A stretch of DNA of 32,649 nt, taken from Candidatus Omnitrophica bacterium CG_4_8_14_3_um_filter_43_15 (GTDB lineage Bacteria > Omnitrophota > Gorgyraeia > Taenaricolales > Taenaricolaceae). A model generated the notes under the pieces. The model was not told where the DNA came from. It saw only the letters and a program-made list of their open reading frames with translations, and ran no database searches. Location of the stretch: NCBI GenBank assembly GCA_002783585.1, contig PFHB01000055.1:784-33432 (forward strand). The letters run 5' to 3'. A program made the position numbers and the translations under genes. Positions 22,607-29,466 of this stretch are shown piece by piece; position 1 is the first letter of the stretch; every line of letters starts with the position of its first letter.

Positions 22607-24520
22607 TTACTTCTTCTTTTTCGGTAAACCTACCACTTTTATCAAAGCGGAAATTTCACGCTGCATCTTCTTTGTATCATCCCAGGTCTGCTTTACAAAA
22701 CTGTCATCCGCAGCCACAGGGTGCGCAAACGCATAATCCGATATAATCTTAGCACCGCGTTTATCATCCTTTTCCTTTGATACCTGGACATCCCTGGCTA
22801 TCTTCTCCTGCATCTGGCTTAGAATATCAAGGCATTCAACAGCGCTCTTATCCTTTAATTCCTGGATAAGTATCTTTCTCTCGTGCTCCCATCTTTTATC
22901 CTTTGAATGAAGCGTAAGGACATTTCCTGAATTTTTCTTAAATGCCGACTTTTTGCCTGCTAAAAGCTCTTCAAGCTTTTTCTTTAAACCCAAAAGCGCG
23001 TAATACCTTATATAAAAAGTATATGCCTCAACACCCCTTGCGCGGTCTGTTTCAAGCAGGTAATTCTTGCCAAGGCCCTGGATATCCTTAAATGTGTAAT
23101 AATTCTTCTTAAACTTTATATCTATAAGACGTTGCCTGGCATCAAGCATAAGGTCAACTATCTGAGGCCTGAACACTTCAAAAACAAACTTGGACCTTTT
23201 TGCCTTGTTTCTTTTCTGGTATTTTCCTTCGTTTCGCTTTATGGTATAAATATTATCCGACAGAACCCATCCCGGGGCTATCTCGTTAAATGCCGGGGAT
23301 ATGCCGTCTAAAGAAAGCGAAGCGGAATTAATCAGTGAGAACGGAAAAGTAACTTTCTGCGGAAGCGCGTTTACACCGGACGCTATTATGGTATAGGGGG
23401 ACTTGCTGAAATCCGAAGGAAATTTTATGTTGGTGCCTAAGCCGAAGAAAGCGCCTTCTCCGGGCCATATCTCCTGGTCAGGCGCTTTTGACGTGTGATT
23501 TGAACCAACGTTCGCGCCATAACCGACATTGCCTTTTCCTTCAGGCCAGAATGCCGCTATTAAAAGCGACTGGTGATGAAATCCCACAAACGGCCCTACA
23601 AGAGAGGCTGTTACTTCGCCCTCTGCTATACCTGTATTGGGCCCAAGTATTGACTGGGTAACCTTGCCGTGACGCTCCACGCGCGAATGTTCTGTAAGGC
23701 ACGATGAATCGACTATGGCGCCGGAGGCAACCTCGCTGCCCCATTGTATAATTGAATTCTTTACGTAGGCGCCGTCTATAATCTCGGCCTTTTCGTCCTT
23801 GTTGCTGAGTATGGTTGTGTTTTTCACCATAACAGCATTATCAATAACCGCGTACGCTCCGACAAATGTATCCGCTACCTTCTGGGTATTGCGTATTACG
23901 GCGCCTTCTTCTATTATACCGCAAACCGAAGAAACATTTTTTACGAATCCGGATATCTTTTTTTCGTATTCTGCCAATAACTTTTTATCGTGGCGCGAAC
24001 CGGCTATTTTAGCGGCTTCGTCAATAGTTATATCGGCATAAAGCTTTACTTCTCTGCCGCCGGTTTCTATGGCAATAGGCACTTCTGTGCCGTTGCCGAA
24101 TACAGACGGCGAGGCGCAGGAAATAATACCATTATTAAAAAGCACTGCCTTTTCTTTGACAACATAATTCACCAGGCACTTTACATCGCTTATTAAAACA
24201 TTATCCCCTATCTGGCAATCTACTATCTTGCTGTTATATAAACCGCTGCTTAATATTATCCCCTTGGACACCTCTATCTTTTCAACAAAAACGCCAAGTG
24301 TAACTTTGCCGTCAAAATAACAATTAAATACGCGGTTTGGATTAAAATTCTTTGCCACCTTTACTTTTTTCCAGTCATGGCAAAAATTTCCGTTTTTTTC
24401 AAGAACAGCTATCTGCTCGGGCTTTAAGGCCTCGGCCTTTTTACCGGTTGCAGCCGACTGGGTAGCTTTACCTAAAAACTGCTTTACTTTTGATACGCTA
24501 TTTATTAATTCGGATTGCAT
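22607..24520 (-). CDS. DUF4954 left-handed beta-helix protein
   Basis: A 637-residue cytoplasmic protein with many hexapeptide-like turns (GAYAVIDNAVMVKNTTI, GAYVKNSIIQWGSEV, ILGPNTGIAEGEV) and the signature stretch GFHHQSLLIAAFWPEGKG, NVGYGANVGSNHTSKAPDQE and IWPGEGAFFGLG, which I associate with DUF4954. The fold is that of acyltransferases and nucleotidyltransferases with a parallel beta-helix. The C-terminal 200 residues are helical and charged. GAGGTGAT precedes the ATG. It lies downstream of nagB, separated by a palindrome, and may be cotranscribed. This suggests an activity on a sugar or sugar nucleotide, but the function is not known. Confidence 0.85.
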   Translation of the reverse strand: MQSELINSVSKVKQFLGKATQSAATGKKAEALKPEQIAVLEKNGNFCHDWKKVKVAKNFNPNRVFNCYFDGKVTLGVFVEKIEVSKGIILSSGLYNSKIVDCQIGDNVLISDVKCLVNYVVKEKAVLFNNGIISCASPSVFGNGTEVPIAIETGGREVKLYADITIDEAAKIAGSRHDKKLLAEYEKKISGFVKNVSSVCGIIEEGAVIRNTQKVADTFVGAYAVIDNAVMVKNTTILSNKDEKAEIIDGAYVKNSIIQWGSEVASGAIVDSSCLTEHSRVERHGKVTQSILGPNTGIAEGEVTASLVGPFVGFHHQSLLIAAFWPEGKGNVGYGANVGSNHTSKAPDQEIWPGEGAFFGLGTNIKFPSDFSKSPYTIIASGVNALPQKVTFPFSLINSASLSLDGISPAFNEIAPGWVLSDNIYTIKRNEGKYQKRNKAKRSKFVFEVFRPQIVDLMLDARQRLIDIKFKKNYYTFKDIQGLGKNYLLETDRARGVEAYTFYIRYYALLGLKKKLEELLAGKKSAFKKNSGNVLTLHSKDKRWEHERKILIQELKDKSAVECLDILSQMQEKIARDVQVSKEKDDKRGAKIISDYAFAHPVAADDSFVKQTWDDTKKMQREISALIKVVGLPKKKK

Positions 24521-24541
24521 ATATCACCTCATGAACTAGAT

Positions 24542-24571
24542 GGGGACAGGTTCCTTAAGGAACCTGTCCCC
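24542..24571. repeat. Perfect 30-bp palindrome between nagB and the DUF4954 gene
   Basis: GGGGACAGGTTCCTT followed directly by its exact reverse complement. It could act as a transcript-stabilising or attenuating stem in the nagB-DUF4954 transcript. It is related to the GGGGACACC elements at 25486 and 31919. Confidence 0.9.
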
Positions 24572-24583
24572 AAATATATTGTT

Positions 24584-25348
24584 TTATCTCTTTAACACGC
24601 TCGGCTCTTCAGCGTATTCTCTTGTAAGCTTACTTGACGCGGCCTTATCGGTTATGATGGTTGCCTTCGGATGAAGCTGTACTATAGTTGCCGGAACCAT
24701 TGCTGTAATCGGCCCCTCTACAGTTTTTAATATCGCGTCCGCCTTATTTTCCTTGTTTGCAAGCAAAATAAGCGACCTTGCCTCCATTATAGTGCCGATG
24801 CCCATGGTTATTGCGTATTTTGGGACCTCGTCTATTGTCTTAAAAAATCTCGCATTGTCCTTTATTGTTTTTTCATCAAGCGTCTTAACGCGCGTCCTGG
24901 AACCAAGGCTTGATCCTGGCTCATTAAAAGCTATATGGCCGTTTCCGCCGATACCTAAAAGCTGCACATCTATACCGCCTGCCTTTAAAATCTGCTCTTC
25001 GTACCATTTACAGAAAGCCGGAATATCCTTTGCCATTCCATCGGGAACATGCGTCTTCTTTTTATCTATATTGATATGATTGAAAAGATTATCGTTCATA
25101 AAATAACGATAGCTCTGGTCGTGTGTCGGCGGCAAGGCAACATATTCATCCAGATTGAATGTTGTTACGTTTGAAAAATCAAGCTTCTCTTCTTTATGCA
25201 TCCTGATTAATTCCTTATAAGTACCTATCGGGGTGCTTCCGGTTGCAAGGCCTAAAACCGCGTTTGGCTTGGACCTGACAATCTTGGCAATCATTTCCGC
25301 AGCCAGCTTGCTCATCTCCTCATAACTATTTTTTACAATCACTTCCAT
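24584..25348 (-). CDS. nagB: Glucosamine-6-phosphate deaminase
   Basis: NagB converts glucosamine-6-phosphate to fructose-6-phosphate and ammonia, the last step of the amino-sugar route whose earlier enzymes lie at 4537-11920. Motifs are LGLATGSTP, TTFNLDEYVALPP (catalytic Asp), LLGIGGNGHIAFNEPGSS and ITMGIGTIMEAR. At 254 residues it is slightly shorter than E. coli NagB, lacking most of the C-terminal tail that contributes to allostery there. GGAGGGG stands before the ATG. It is separated from nagA by about 12 kb and has its own promoter. Confidence 0.97.
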   Translation of the reverse strand: MEVIVKNSYEEMSKLAAEMIAKIVRSKPNAVLGLATGSTPIGTYKELIRMHKEEKLDFSNVTTFNLDEYVALPPTHDQSYRYFMNDNLFNHINIDKKKTHVPDGMAKDIPAFCKWYEEQILKAGGIDVQLLGIGGNGHIAFNEPGSSLGSRTRVKTLDEKTIKDNARFFKTIDEVPKYAITMGIGTIMEARSLILLANKENKADAILKTVEGPITAMVPATIVQLHPKATIITDKAASSKLTREYAEEPSVLKR

Positions 25349-25408
25349 TTAAAACCCCTCCTTTATTTATTGGTTTGATTGTTTTATTGGATTAATGTTA
25401 GGTTGACA

Positions 25409-25437
25409 ATTTTAACACAACGGCCTATGCATGTCAA
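25409..25437 (-). promoter_or_regulatory. Sigma-70 promoter of nagB
   Basis: TTGACA (25437-25432), 17 bases, then TAAAAT (25414-25409) on the minus strand. The leader runs about 55 bases to the GGAGG-preceded ATG. Confidence 0.8.
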
Positions 25438-25445
25438 GAAAAAAA

Positions 25446-25474
25446 TTGACACAAAAATTATTTTATGCTATACT
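25446..25474 (+). promoter_or_regulatory. Sigma-70 promoter of rpsT
   Basis: TTGACA (25446-25451), 17 bases, then TATACT (25469-25474). Its -35 box lies only 8 bases from the -35 box of the divergent nagB promoter. Confidence 0.85.
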
Positions 25475-25485
25475 TAAATACTTGT

Positions 25486-25512
25486 GGGGACACCTTTTAA
25501 AGAAGTGCCCCC
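25486..25512. repeat. Imperfect palindrome in the rpsT leader
   Basis: GGGGACACCTT and AGAAGTGCCCC form an imperfect stem of the same family as 31919-31945. It lies in the 5' leader of the S20 mRNA, between promoter and start. Confidence 0.75.
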
Positions 25513-25560
25513 GCCAACAAACATATTGTAAATCATTAAATTACAGGGGGTTAGGAACAA

Positions 25561-25824
25561 ATGCCAATTAAAAAATCTGCGTGGAAAGAATTGCGTAAAA
25601 GCGAAAGAAGACGGCAAAGAAATATGTCCATAAAATCGGAATTTAGGACACTTTTGCGCAAAATGGAAAAATTTATCTCTTCTTCTAATAAAACCGAGGC
25701 GCTAACGCTTTATAAAATACTCGCCTCAAAATTAGACAAGGCCGCTTCAAATAAAATAATCCACAAAAATACGGCCTCAAGAAATAAATCCCGCTATATG
25801 AAAAAAATCAGCAAATTAGCGTAA
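25561..25824 (+). CDS. rpsT: 30S ribosomal protein S20
   Basis: An 87-residue, highly basic, all-helical protein binding 16S rRNA. The start MPIKKSAWKELRKSERRRQRN and the end NTASRNKSRYMKKISKLA are typical of S20. AGGGGG and AGGA precede the ATG. It is monocistronic, converging on holA with only 16 bases between, and has a strong promoter as expected for a ribosomal gene. Confidence 0.96.
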   Translation: MPIKKSAWKELRKSERRRQRNMSIKSEFRTLLRKMEKFISSSNKTEALTLYKILASKLDKAASNKIIHKNTASRNKSRYMKKISKLA

Positions 25825-25840
25825 ATAAAACCACTAAACC

Positions 25841-26731
25841 CTAAGAGCAAAGCCTGGCCACTAAAAGCTCAAAGGCCCTCCATGACTCTACAGGGCTTGA
25901 TTTAATATCTTTGTCAAGCTCTAACAGTAATTTGAACCCCTGCTCCAACTCTTTTGTAGAAAATCTATCGCCCTGCCTTAAAAAACTATTGCCGGATTTT
26001 TTAGAGCTCCATATCCTGCGCAGCTGCCACCCTAACAGGCCCACAAGCTGAGGCACAACGCCTGCATCTTTTTCCATAGCATTTAAAACCTTAAAAGCCG
26101 CATTCGCATTTTTGGCGCCTATGGCGTCGGTTAACGCAAAAGCGGTAACCTCAAGATTTTTGCCTGTTAATTTTTCGATATCCGCAACCACTACATTATC
26201 TCTTTTACCTGTAAAGGCAGCCACAAGCTCTACAGTTAAATCAAGCTGCGTAAGGTCAACGCCTACATTATCTATCAGGAGTTTCAACGCAGCCGGCTCT
26301 ATGCGTTTTTTAAGCTGCGCAAACCTCTCGTTGATCCATCGGTTTAATTTGTCCTTGGAAAACGCGTCAAAATTCATTATCTTACCGCGCTTCATAACAG
26401 CCCGGTAAATTATATCTTCCTTTTTAAGCTCGCCTGCAACTAAAGCCAACACCGTACTCTTGGGTTTATTTTCCATAAAAAGCCCAAGCTCATCTTTTTG
26501 AGCCTCCGAAAGATCATTAACGCCCCTTATAACAAAAAGCCTGTGTTTAGACATAAAGGGGGCTGTGCGGGCATCATCCAGCAGGTTTTTAAAATCATCC
26601 TGGCCGGCTTCTTCGACTGAAAATTCCCTGTAATTCAAATAAGATGAAGCCCCGGCGCATGCTTTCGCCTTAAGCAGAGCGAGCGCCCGGCTTTTTAAAA
26701 ATTGCTCATTGCCTAAAAAAAGGTATATCAT
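25841..26731 (-). CDS. holA: DNA polymerase III subunit delta
   Basis: HolA is the clamp-loader subunit that opens the beta sliding clamp. The 296-residue protein begins MIYLFLGNEQFLKSRALALL, has the degenerate AAA+ first domain (LFVIRGVNDLSE, VLALVAGELKKEDIIYRAV) and the collar region with LKLLIDNVGVDLTQLDLTVE and VPQLVGLLGWQLRRIW. It follows the LptE-like gene after 4 bases. The lptE-holA order is the one known from E. coli, which supports both calls. Confidence 0.93.
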   Translation of the reverse strand: MIYLFLGNEQFLKSRALALLKAKACAGASSYLNYREFSVEEAGQDDFKNLLDDARTAPFMSKHRLFVIRGVNDLSEAQKDELGLFMENKPKSTVLALVAGELKKEDIIYRAVMKRGKIMNFDAFSKDKLNRWINERFAQLKKRIEPAALKLLIDNVGVDLTQLDLTVELVAAFTGKRDNVVVADIEKLTGKNLEVTAFALTDAIGAKNANAAFKVLNAMEKDAGVVPQLVGLLGWQLRRIWSSKKSGNSFLRQGDRFSTKELEQGFKLLLELDKDIKSSPVESWRAFELLVARLCS

Positions 26732-26735
26732 AAAA

Positions 26736-27362
26736 TTACCAGCGGTTGACTATGCGGCTTATAACTCTTCTTGATAAATCCTCGAGGAGGGTATCTATGG
26801 CGGAATCTTCTGACTTGGCTGACTTGCCTGTGACAAAATATGTCGTATCGGCCGTAAGGTTTTTCTCATCCAGCAAAACCTTGCCTGTCTTTAAATCCTG
26901 CAGTTTAAAATTTATAATAACGTTGAGCCTGTATTCTAAGATATCCTTTGCGTCAGAATACCTTAAAGGTTGCCTCAGGTAATCTATGACCTCTCCCGTA
27001 AGCAATAAATCCGATAAATCTCTGTTTACTATCTTAAAATTACCGTCGTACAGTATCCTTTTTATAACAGCATTGGTAACCTTTACTTCAATAAAAGGTT
27101 TATAAACGCTGAACCTCTGTCTTACGGTAATTTCTTTTGTTATGTCTATACTGTTCTTAAAAGTATCAACAAATATGGTATCCGCGTCGGGGGCTATTAG
27201 AGACCTGTTGGTATAACCGCAGCCGGAAATAATAAACGCTGATATCGTCATTGCGAGGAGTGCTGAGCAAAGCGAAGCACGACGAAGCAAACTCCTCGAT
27301 CCAAGGAGATTGCTTCGCTCACTTCGTTCGCTCGCAATGACGTTACTGTTGAAATTTTTCAT
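26736..27362 (-). CDS. lptE: LptE-like outer-membrane lipoprotein
   Basis: LptE is the lipoprotein plug of the LptD lipopolysaccharide translocon. The lipobox ISGCGY is followed by a short LptE-type domain (DADTIFVDTFKNSID, RFSVYKPFIEVKVTNAVIKR, YRLNVIINFKLQDLKTGKVL and a last helix DTLLEDLSRRVISRIV). The 208-residue protein has an abnormal N-terminus: between MKNFNSN and ISAFIISGC lies about 33 residues (VIASERSERSNL to ASLCSALLAMT) encoded by the repeat at 27246-27342. This still includes a hydrophobic part, so export may be preserved. A later start inside the repeat is also possible. The gene overlaps the upstream BamD-like gene by 4 bases and precedes holA. The call rests on short similarity plus gene order. 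Confidence 0.75.
   Translation of the reverse strand: MKNFNSNVIASERSERSNLLGSRSLLRRASLCSALLAMTISAFIISGCGYTNRSLIAPDADTIFVDTFKNSIDITKEITVRQRFSVYKPFIEVKVTNAVIKRILYDGNFKIVNRDLSDLLLTGEVIDYLRQPLRYSDAKDILEYRLNVIINFKLQDLKTGKVLLDEKNLTADTTYFVTGKSAKSEDSAIDTLLEDLSRRVISRIVNRW
27246..27342. repeat. GTCATTGCGAG-type dispersed repeat within the lptE-like signal region
   Basis: A 97-base element with perfect 12-base terminal inverted repeats (CGTCATTGCGAG and CTCGCAATGACG) and internal inverted blocks around GAAGCAA and TTGCTTC. This type is known as a non-coding dispersed repeat in several bacterial groups. It encodes VIASERSERSNL in the reading frame of the lipoprotein gene. Confidence 0.9.
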
Positions 27363-28321
27363 TTGATTTTCCTCTTATTCTTCAGTATCTCCAGGCGCTC
27401 AAGCGCCTTGACGGCCCAGGTTGTCTTGGGATATTCATTAAGGATCTGCTTGTAATAAAGCTGGGCGCTGTTAAACTTGGATATTCTTTCGTAAAACTTG
27501 GCTGTAGAATAAATAGATTCGGCCTTCTTTTCTTTTAATTTATCAAGTATCTTTACTGCATCGGTTGTTTTTTCGCCTTCAGGGTTTGACTCCACCAGTT
27601 CCTTGAATTCCCTGATGGATTCTTCCGTGTTAGCCTGGTCATACCCCGGCTTTGGAGCGGCTTTCATATAGCACTGGCCTATCTGAAACTTCGCCTCTTC
27701 GGCAAGCTTGCTCTGCGGATACTCGTCAAGCAGTTTCTGAAACGCATCGATTGCTTCTTTATGCTGGCCCATTTTTTTATAGCTTAAGCCCAGATAATAC
27801 TGCGCCGAATCCGCGTATTTACCGTAAGCCGAATTCTCAACAATCTTTTCAAAAATCTCAACCGCCTTGTCTGTCGACGGTAATATAGCCAGCCCAAACA
27901 GCTTTGATTTGTAGCCGTCGTAAAAAAGCTTTCCTATGTCAAACTGCTCTGCAATTATCTTATCAACTCTTTCGCTGTAAGGATAGGCCTCTATAACCTT
28001 CTGATACGATTCAAATGCCTGGTAATACTGCTCCTCTTTCTGGTAGCAAAGCCCGACATAATACTGGGCCTCCGGCGCGAATTCAGAATTAGGATACGCC
28101 TTCAATAATCTCCTGAATTCCGCCTGCGCCCTTTTATAGTTAGGCGCGTTAAAAAAAGACATCGCAAACTCAAATTGTGATTTTGGCGTATCCTTGGGCG
28201 CCTGTTTCGGGTTTTCCCATTTCTTTGTTTTAGGAGTCCACACCCAGAAAGCGCCGGCCGGCTCGGCAAAAATAAATAAAAATAACATAAACGCCAAAAT
28301 TTTCACAACGGTCTTCTTCAT
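27359..28321 (-). CDS. BamD-like periplasmic TPR protein
   Basis: A 320-residue exported protein. The signal peptide ends near AGA. Five or six TPR/Sel1-like helical repeats follow, for example QFEFAMSFFNAPNYKRAQAE, EAQYYVGLCYQKEEQYYQAF, SAQYYLGLSYKKMGQHKEA and AKFQIGQCYM. This resembles BamD/YfiO, the beta-barrel assembly lipoprotein. However, there is no Cys at the cleavage site, so it is not a lipoprotein by sequence and BamD identity is tentative; YbgF/CpoB-like is the alternative. The mature N-terminus FWVWTPKTKKWENPK is a Trp-rich motif of unknown purpose. It overlaps its neighbours on both sides by 4 bases, inside an operon with LptE-like and HolA. Confidence 0.8.
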   Translation of the reverse strand: MKKTVVKILAFMLFLFIFAEPAGAFWVWTPKTKKWENPKQAPKDTPKSQFEFAMSFFNAPNYKRAQAEFRRLLKAYPNSEFAPEAQYYVGLCYQKEEQYYQAFESYQKVIEAYPYSERVDKIIAEQFDIGKLFYDGYKSKLFGLAILPSTDKAVEIFEKIVENSAYGKYADSAQYYLGLSYKKMGQHKEAIDAFQKLLDEYPQSKLAEEAKFQIGQCYMKAAPKPGYDQANTEESIREFKELVESNPEGEKTTDAVKILDKLKEKKAESIYSTAKFYERISKFNSAQLYYKQILNEYPKTTWAVKALERLEILKNKRKIK

Positions 28322-29427
28322 GTATTCTCCTGTTCACCAATCATGCTCTTTATAAAAACATCTACAACCTGCGGGTCAAATTGCGTCCCGGAATTATTTT
28401 TCAGTTCCAAAAAAGCCTCTTCTTTCGGTATCCTGTTTCTATATGGCCTGTCAGAGGTCATAGCGTCATAAGCGTCGGCGCAGGCTAATATACGCGCGGT
28501 AAGCGGTATTTTTTCGGCCTTGAGCCTGTCCGGATACCCGGATCCGTCAAACCTCTCATGATGATGCCTTACAATCGGTATGCCCGGCCTCAAAAAAGAT
28601 AAAGGCGACAAAACTGACGCCCCTTCTGCCGGATGCCTCTGTATATTTTTTATTTCTTCATCATTCAAGCTGTCAGGTTTGTTCAAGATTGTATCGGTTA
28701 TAGCGATCTTGCCCAAATCATGCAAAAGCCCGCAGTATTTTATCATCTGCACCTGATGCGGGTCCAGGCTCATATTATTAGCTATTATAAGGGAATATTC
28801 AGTAACCCTTTCAGAATGGCCTTTGGTATACGGGTCCTTTGCCTCCATTGCCAGCACAAGCGACCTGATGGTGTTAAAATAATTAACGTGCATATTATTA
28901 TATAAATGGTAATTCTGAATAGCAAGGGCTATCTGGTAAGCCAGCGCGGATGATGTTTTTAAATGCATCTTTGTATAATTGGCCCTTTTGCCGGAATAAA
29001 GAATAAGCGCTGCCAGAAGCTTCCTGTTAAAAATAACAGGCACGCAAAACGATGAAAGGAATTCACCGTCGGCTAAAAACGCCGGATACCTGAACTTGGC
29101 CTTTTTGGTTATATCGTCTATTGCGAATATCTTTTTCGTATGGTTTAAATGGTGTATAACGCGCTTTTCAAACTCAAAAGGGCCTTTTAGCAATACATCC
29201 TTATTTATACCAAAGCCCGCAGGCGCGCAAACGCCTTTTGTGCCTACTGAAACTGTAATCACGCTTGCGGCAACGCTCTCGGTCGCGGCAGAGGCAATAC
29301 TGGCAATCACAGAAAGTACCTCCTCAAGATTAAAATTAGAGGTTATTACCTTTCCGATTTTACAGGAAGCTGCCCAGCCGTGAATATGTTCTTTAAGCCT
29401 GTTTTTATTGTTCTTTTTTCTTGCCAT
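28318..29427 (-). CDS. GAF domain plus HD-GYP phosphodiesterase
   Basis: A 369-residue protein. An N-terminal GAF-type sensor (about 28-175; NFNLEEVLSVIASIASAA, SSFCVPVIFNRKLLAALILY) is joined to an HD-GYP domain with HDLGK (236-240), HPAEGASVL and HHHERFDGSGYP (288-299), the full metal and GYP signature of c-di-GMP hydrolases. It has no membrane segment, so it senses a cytoplasmic ligand. It is the first gene of an operon with the BamD-like, LptE-like and holA genes (ATGA overlap with the next). No Shine-Dalgarno precedes the ATG. The substrate c-di-GMP is family knowledge, not shown here. Confidence 0.93.
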   Translation of the reverse strand: MARKKNNKNRLKEHIHGWAASCKIGKVITSNFNLEEVLSVIASIASAATESVAASVITVSVGTKGVCAPAGFGINKDVLLKGPFEFEKRVIHHLNHTKKIFAIDDITKKAKFRYPAFLADGEFLSSFCVPVIFNRKLLAALILYSGKRANYTKMHLKTSSALAYQIALAIQNYHLYNNMHVNYFNTIRSLVLAMEAKDPYTKGHSERVTEYSLIIANNMSLDPHQVQMIKYCGLLHDLGKIAITDTILNKPDSLNDEEIKNIQRHPAEGASVLSPLSFLRPGIPIVRHHHERFDGSGYPDRLKAEKIPLTARILACADAYDAMTSDRPYRNRIPKEEAFLELKNNSGTQFDPQVVDVFIKSMIGEQENT

Positions 29428-29437
29428 AAGTGCTATT

Positions 29438-29466
29438 ATTATACTCTATTTCTAATTAAACTTCAA
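29438..29466 (-). promoter_or_regulatory. Near-leaderless promoter of the HD-GYP/holA operon
   Basis: TTGAAG (29466-29461), 17 bases, then TATAAT (29443-29438) on the minus strand, partly within the end of comEC. The -10 box ends exactly 10 bases before the ATG, the same spacing as at the transporter operon. Confidence 0.7.

Noticed and set aside
25349-25560. glmS-type ribozyme or other RNA element upstream of nagB
   Set aside because: The interval is fully explained by two back-to-back promoters, a palindrome and ribosome-binding sites.
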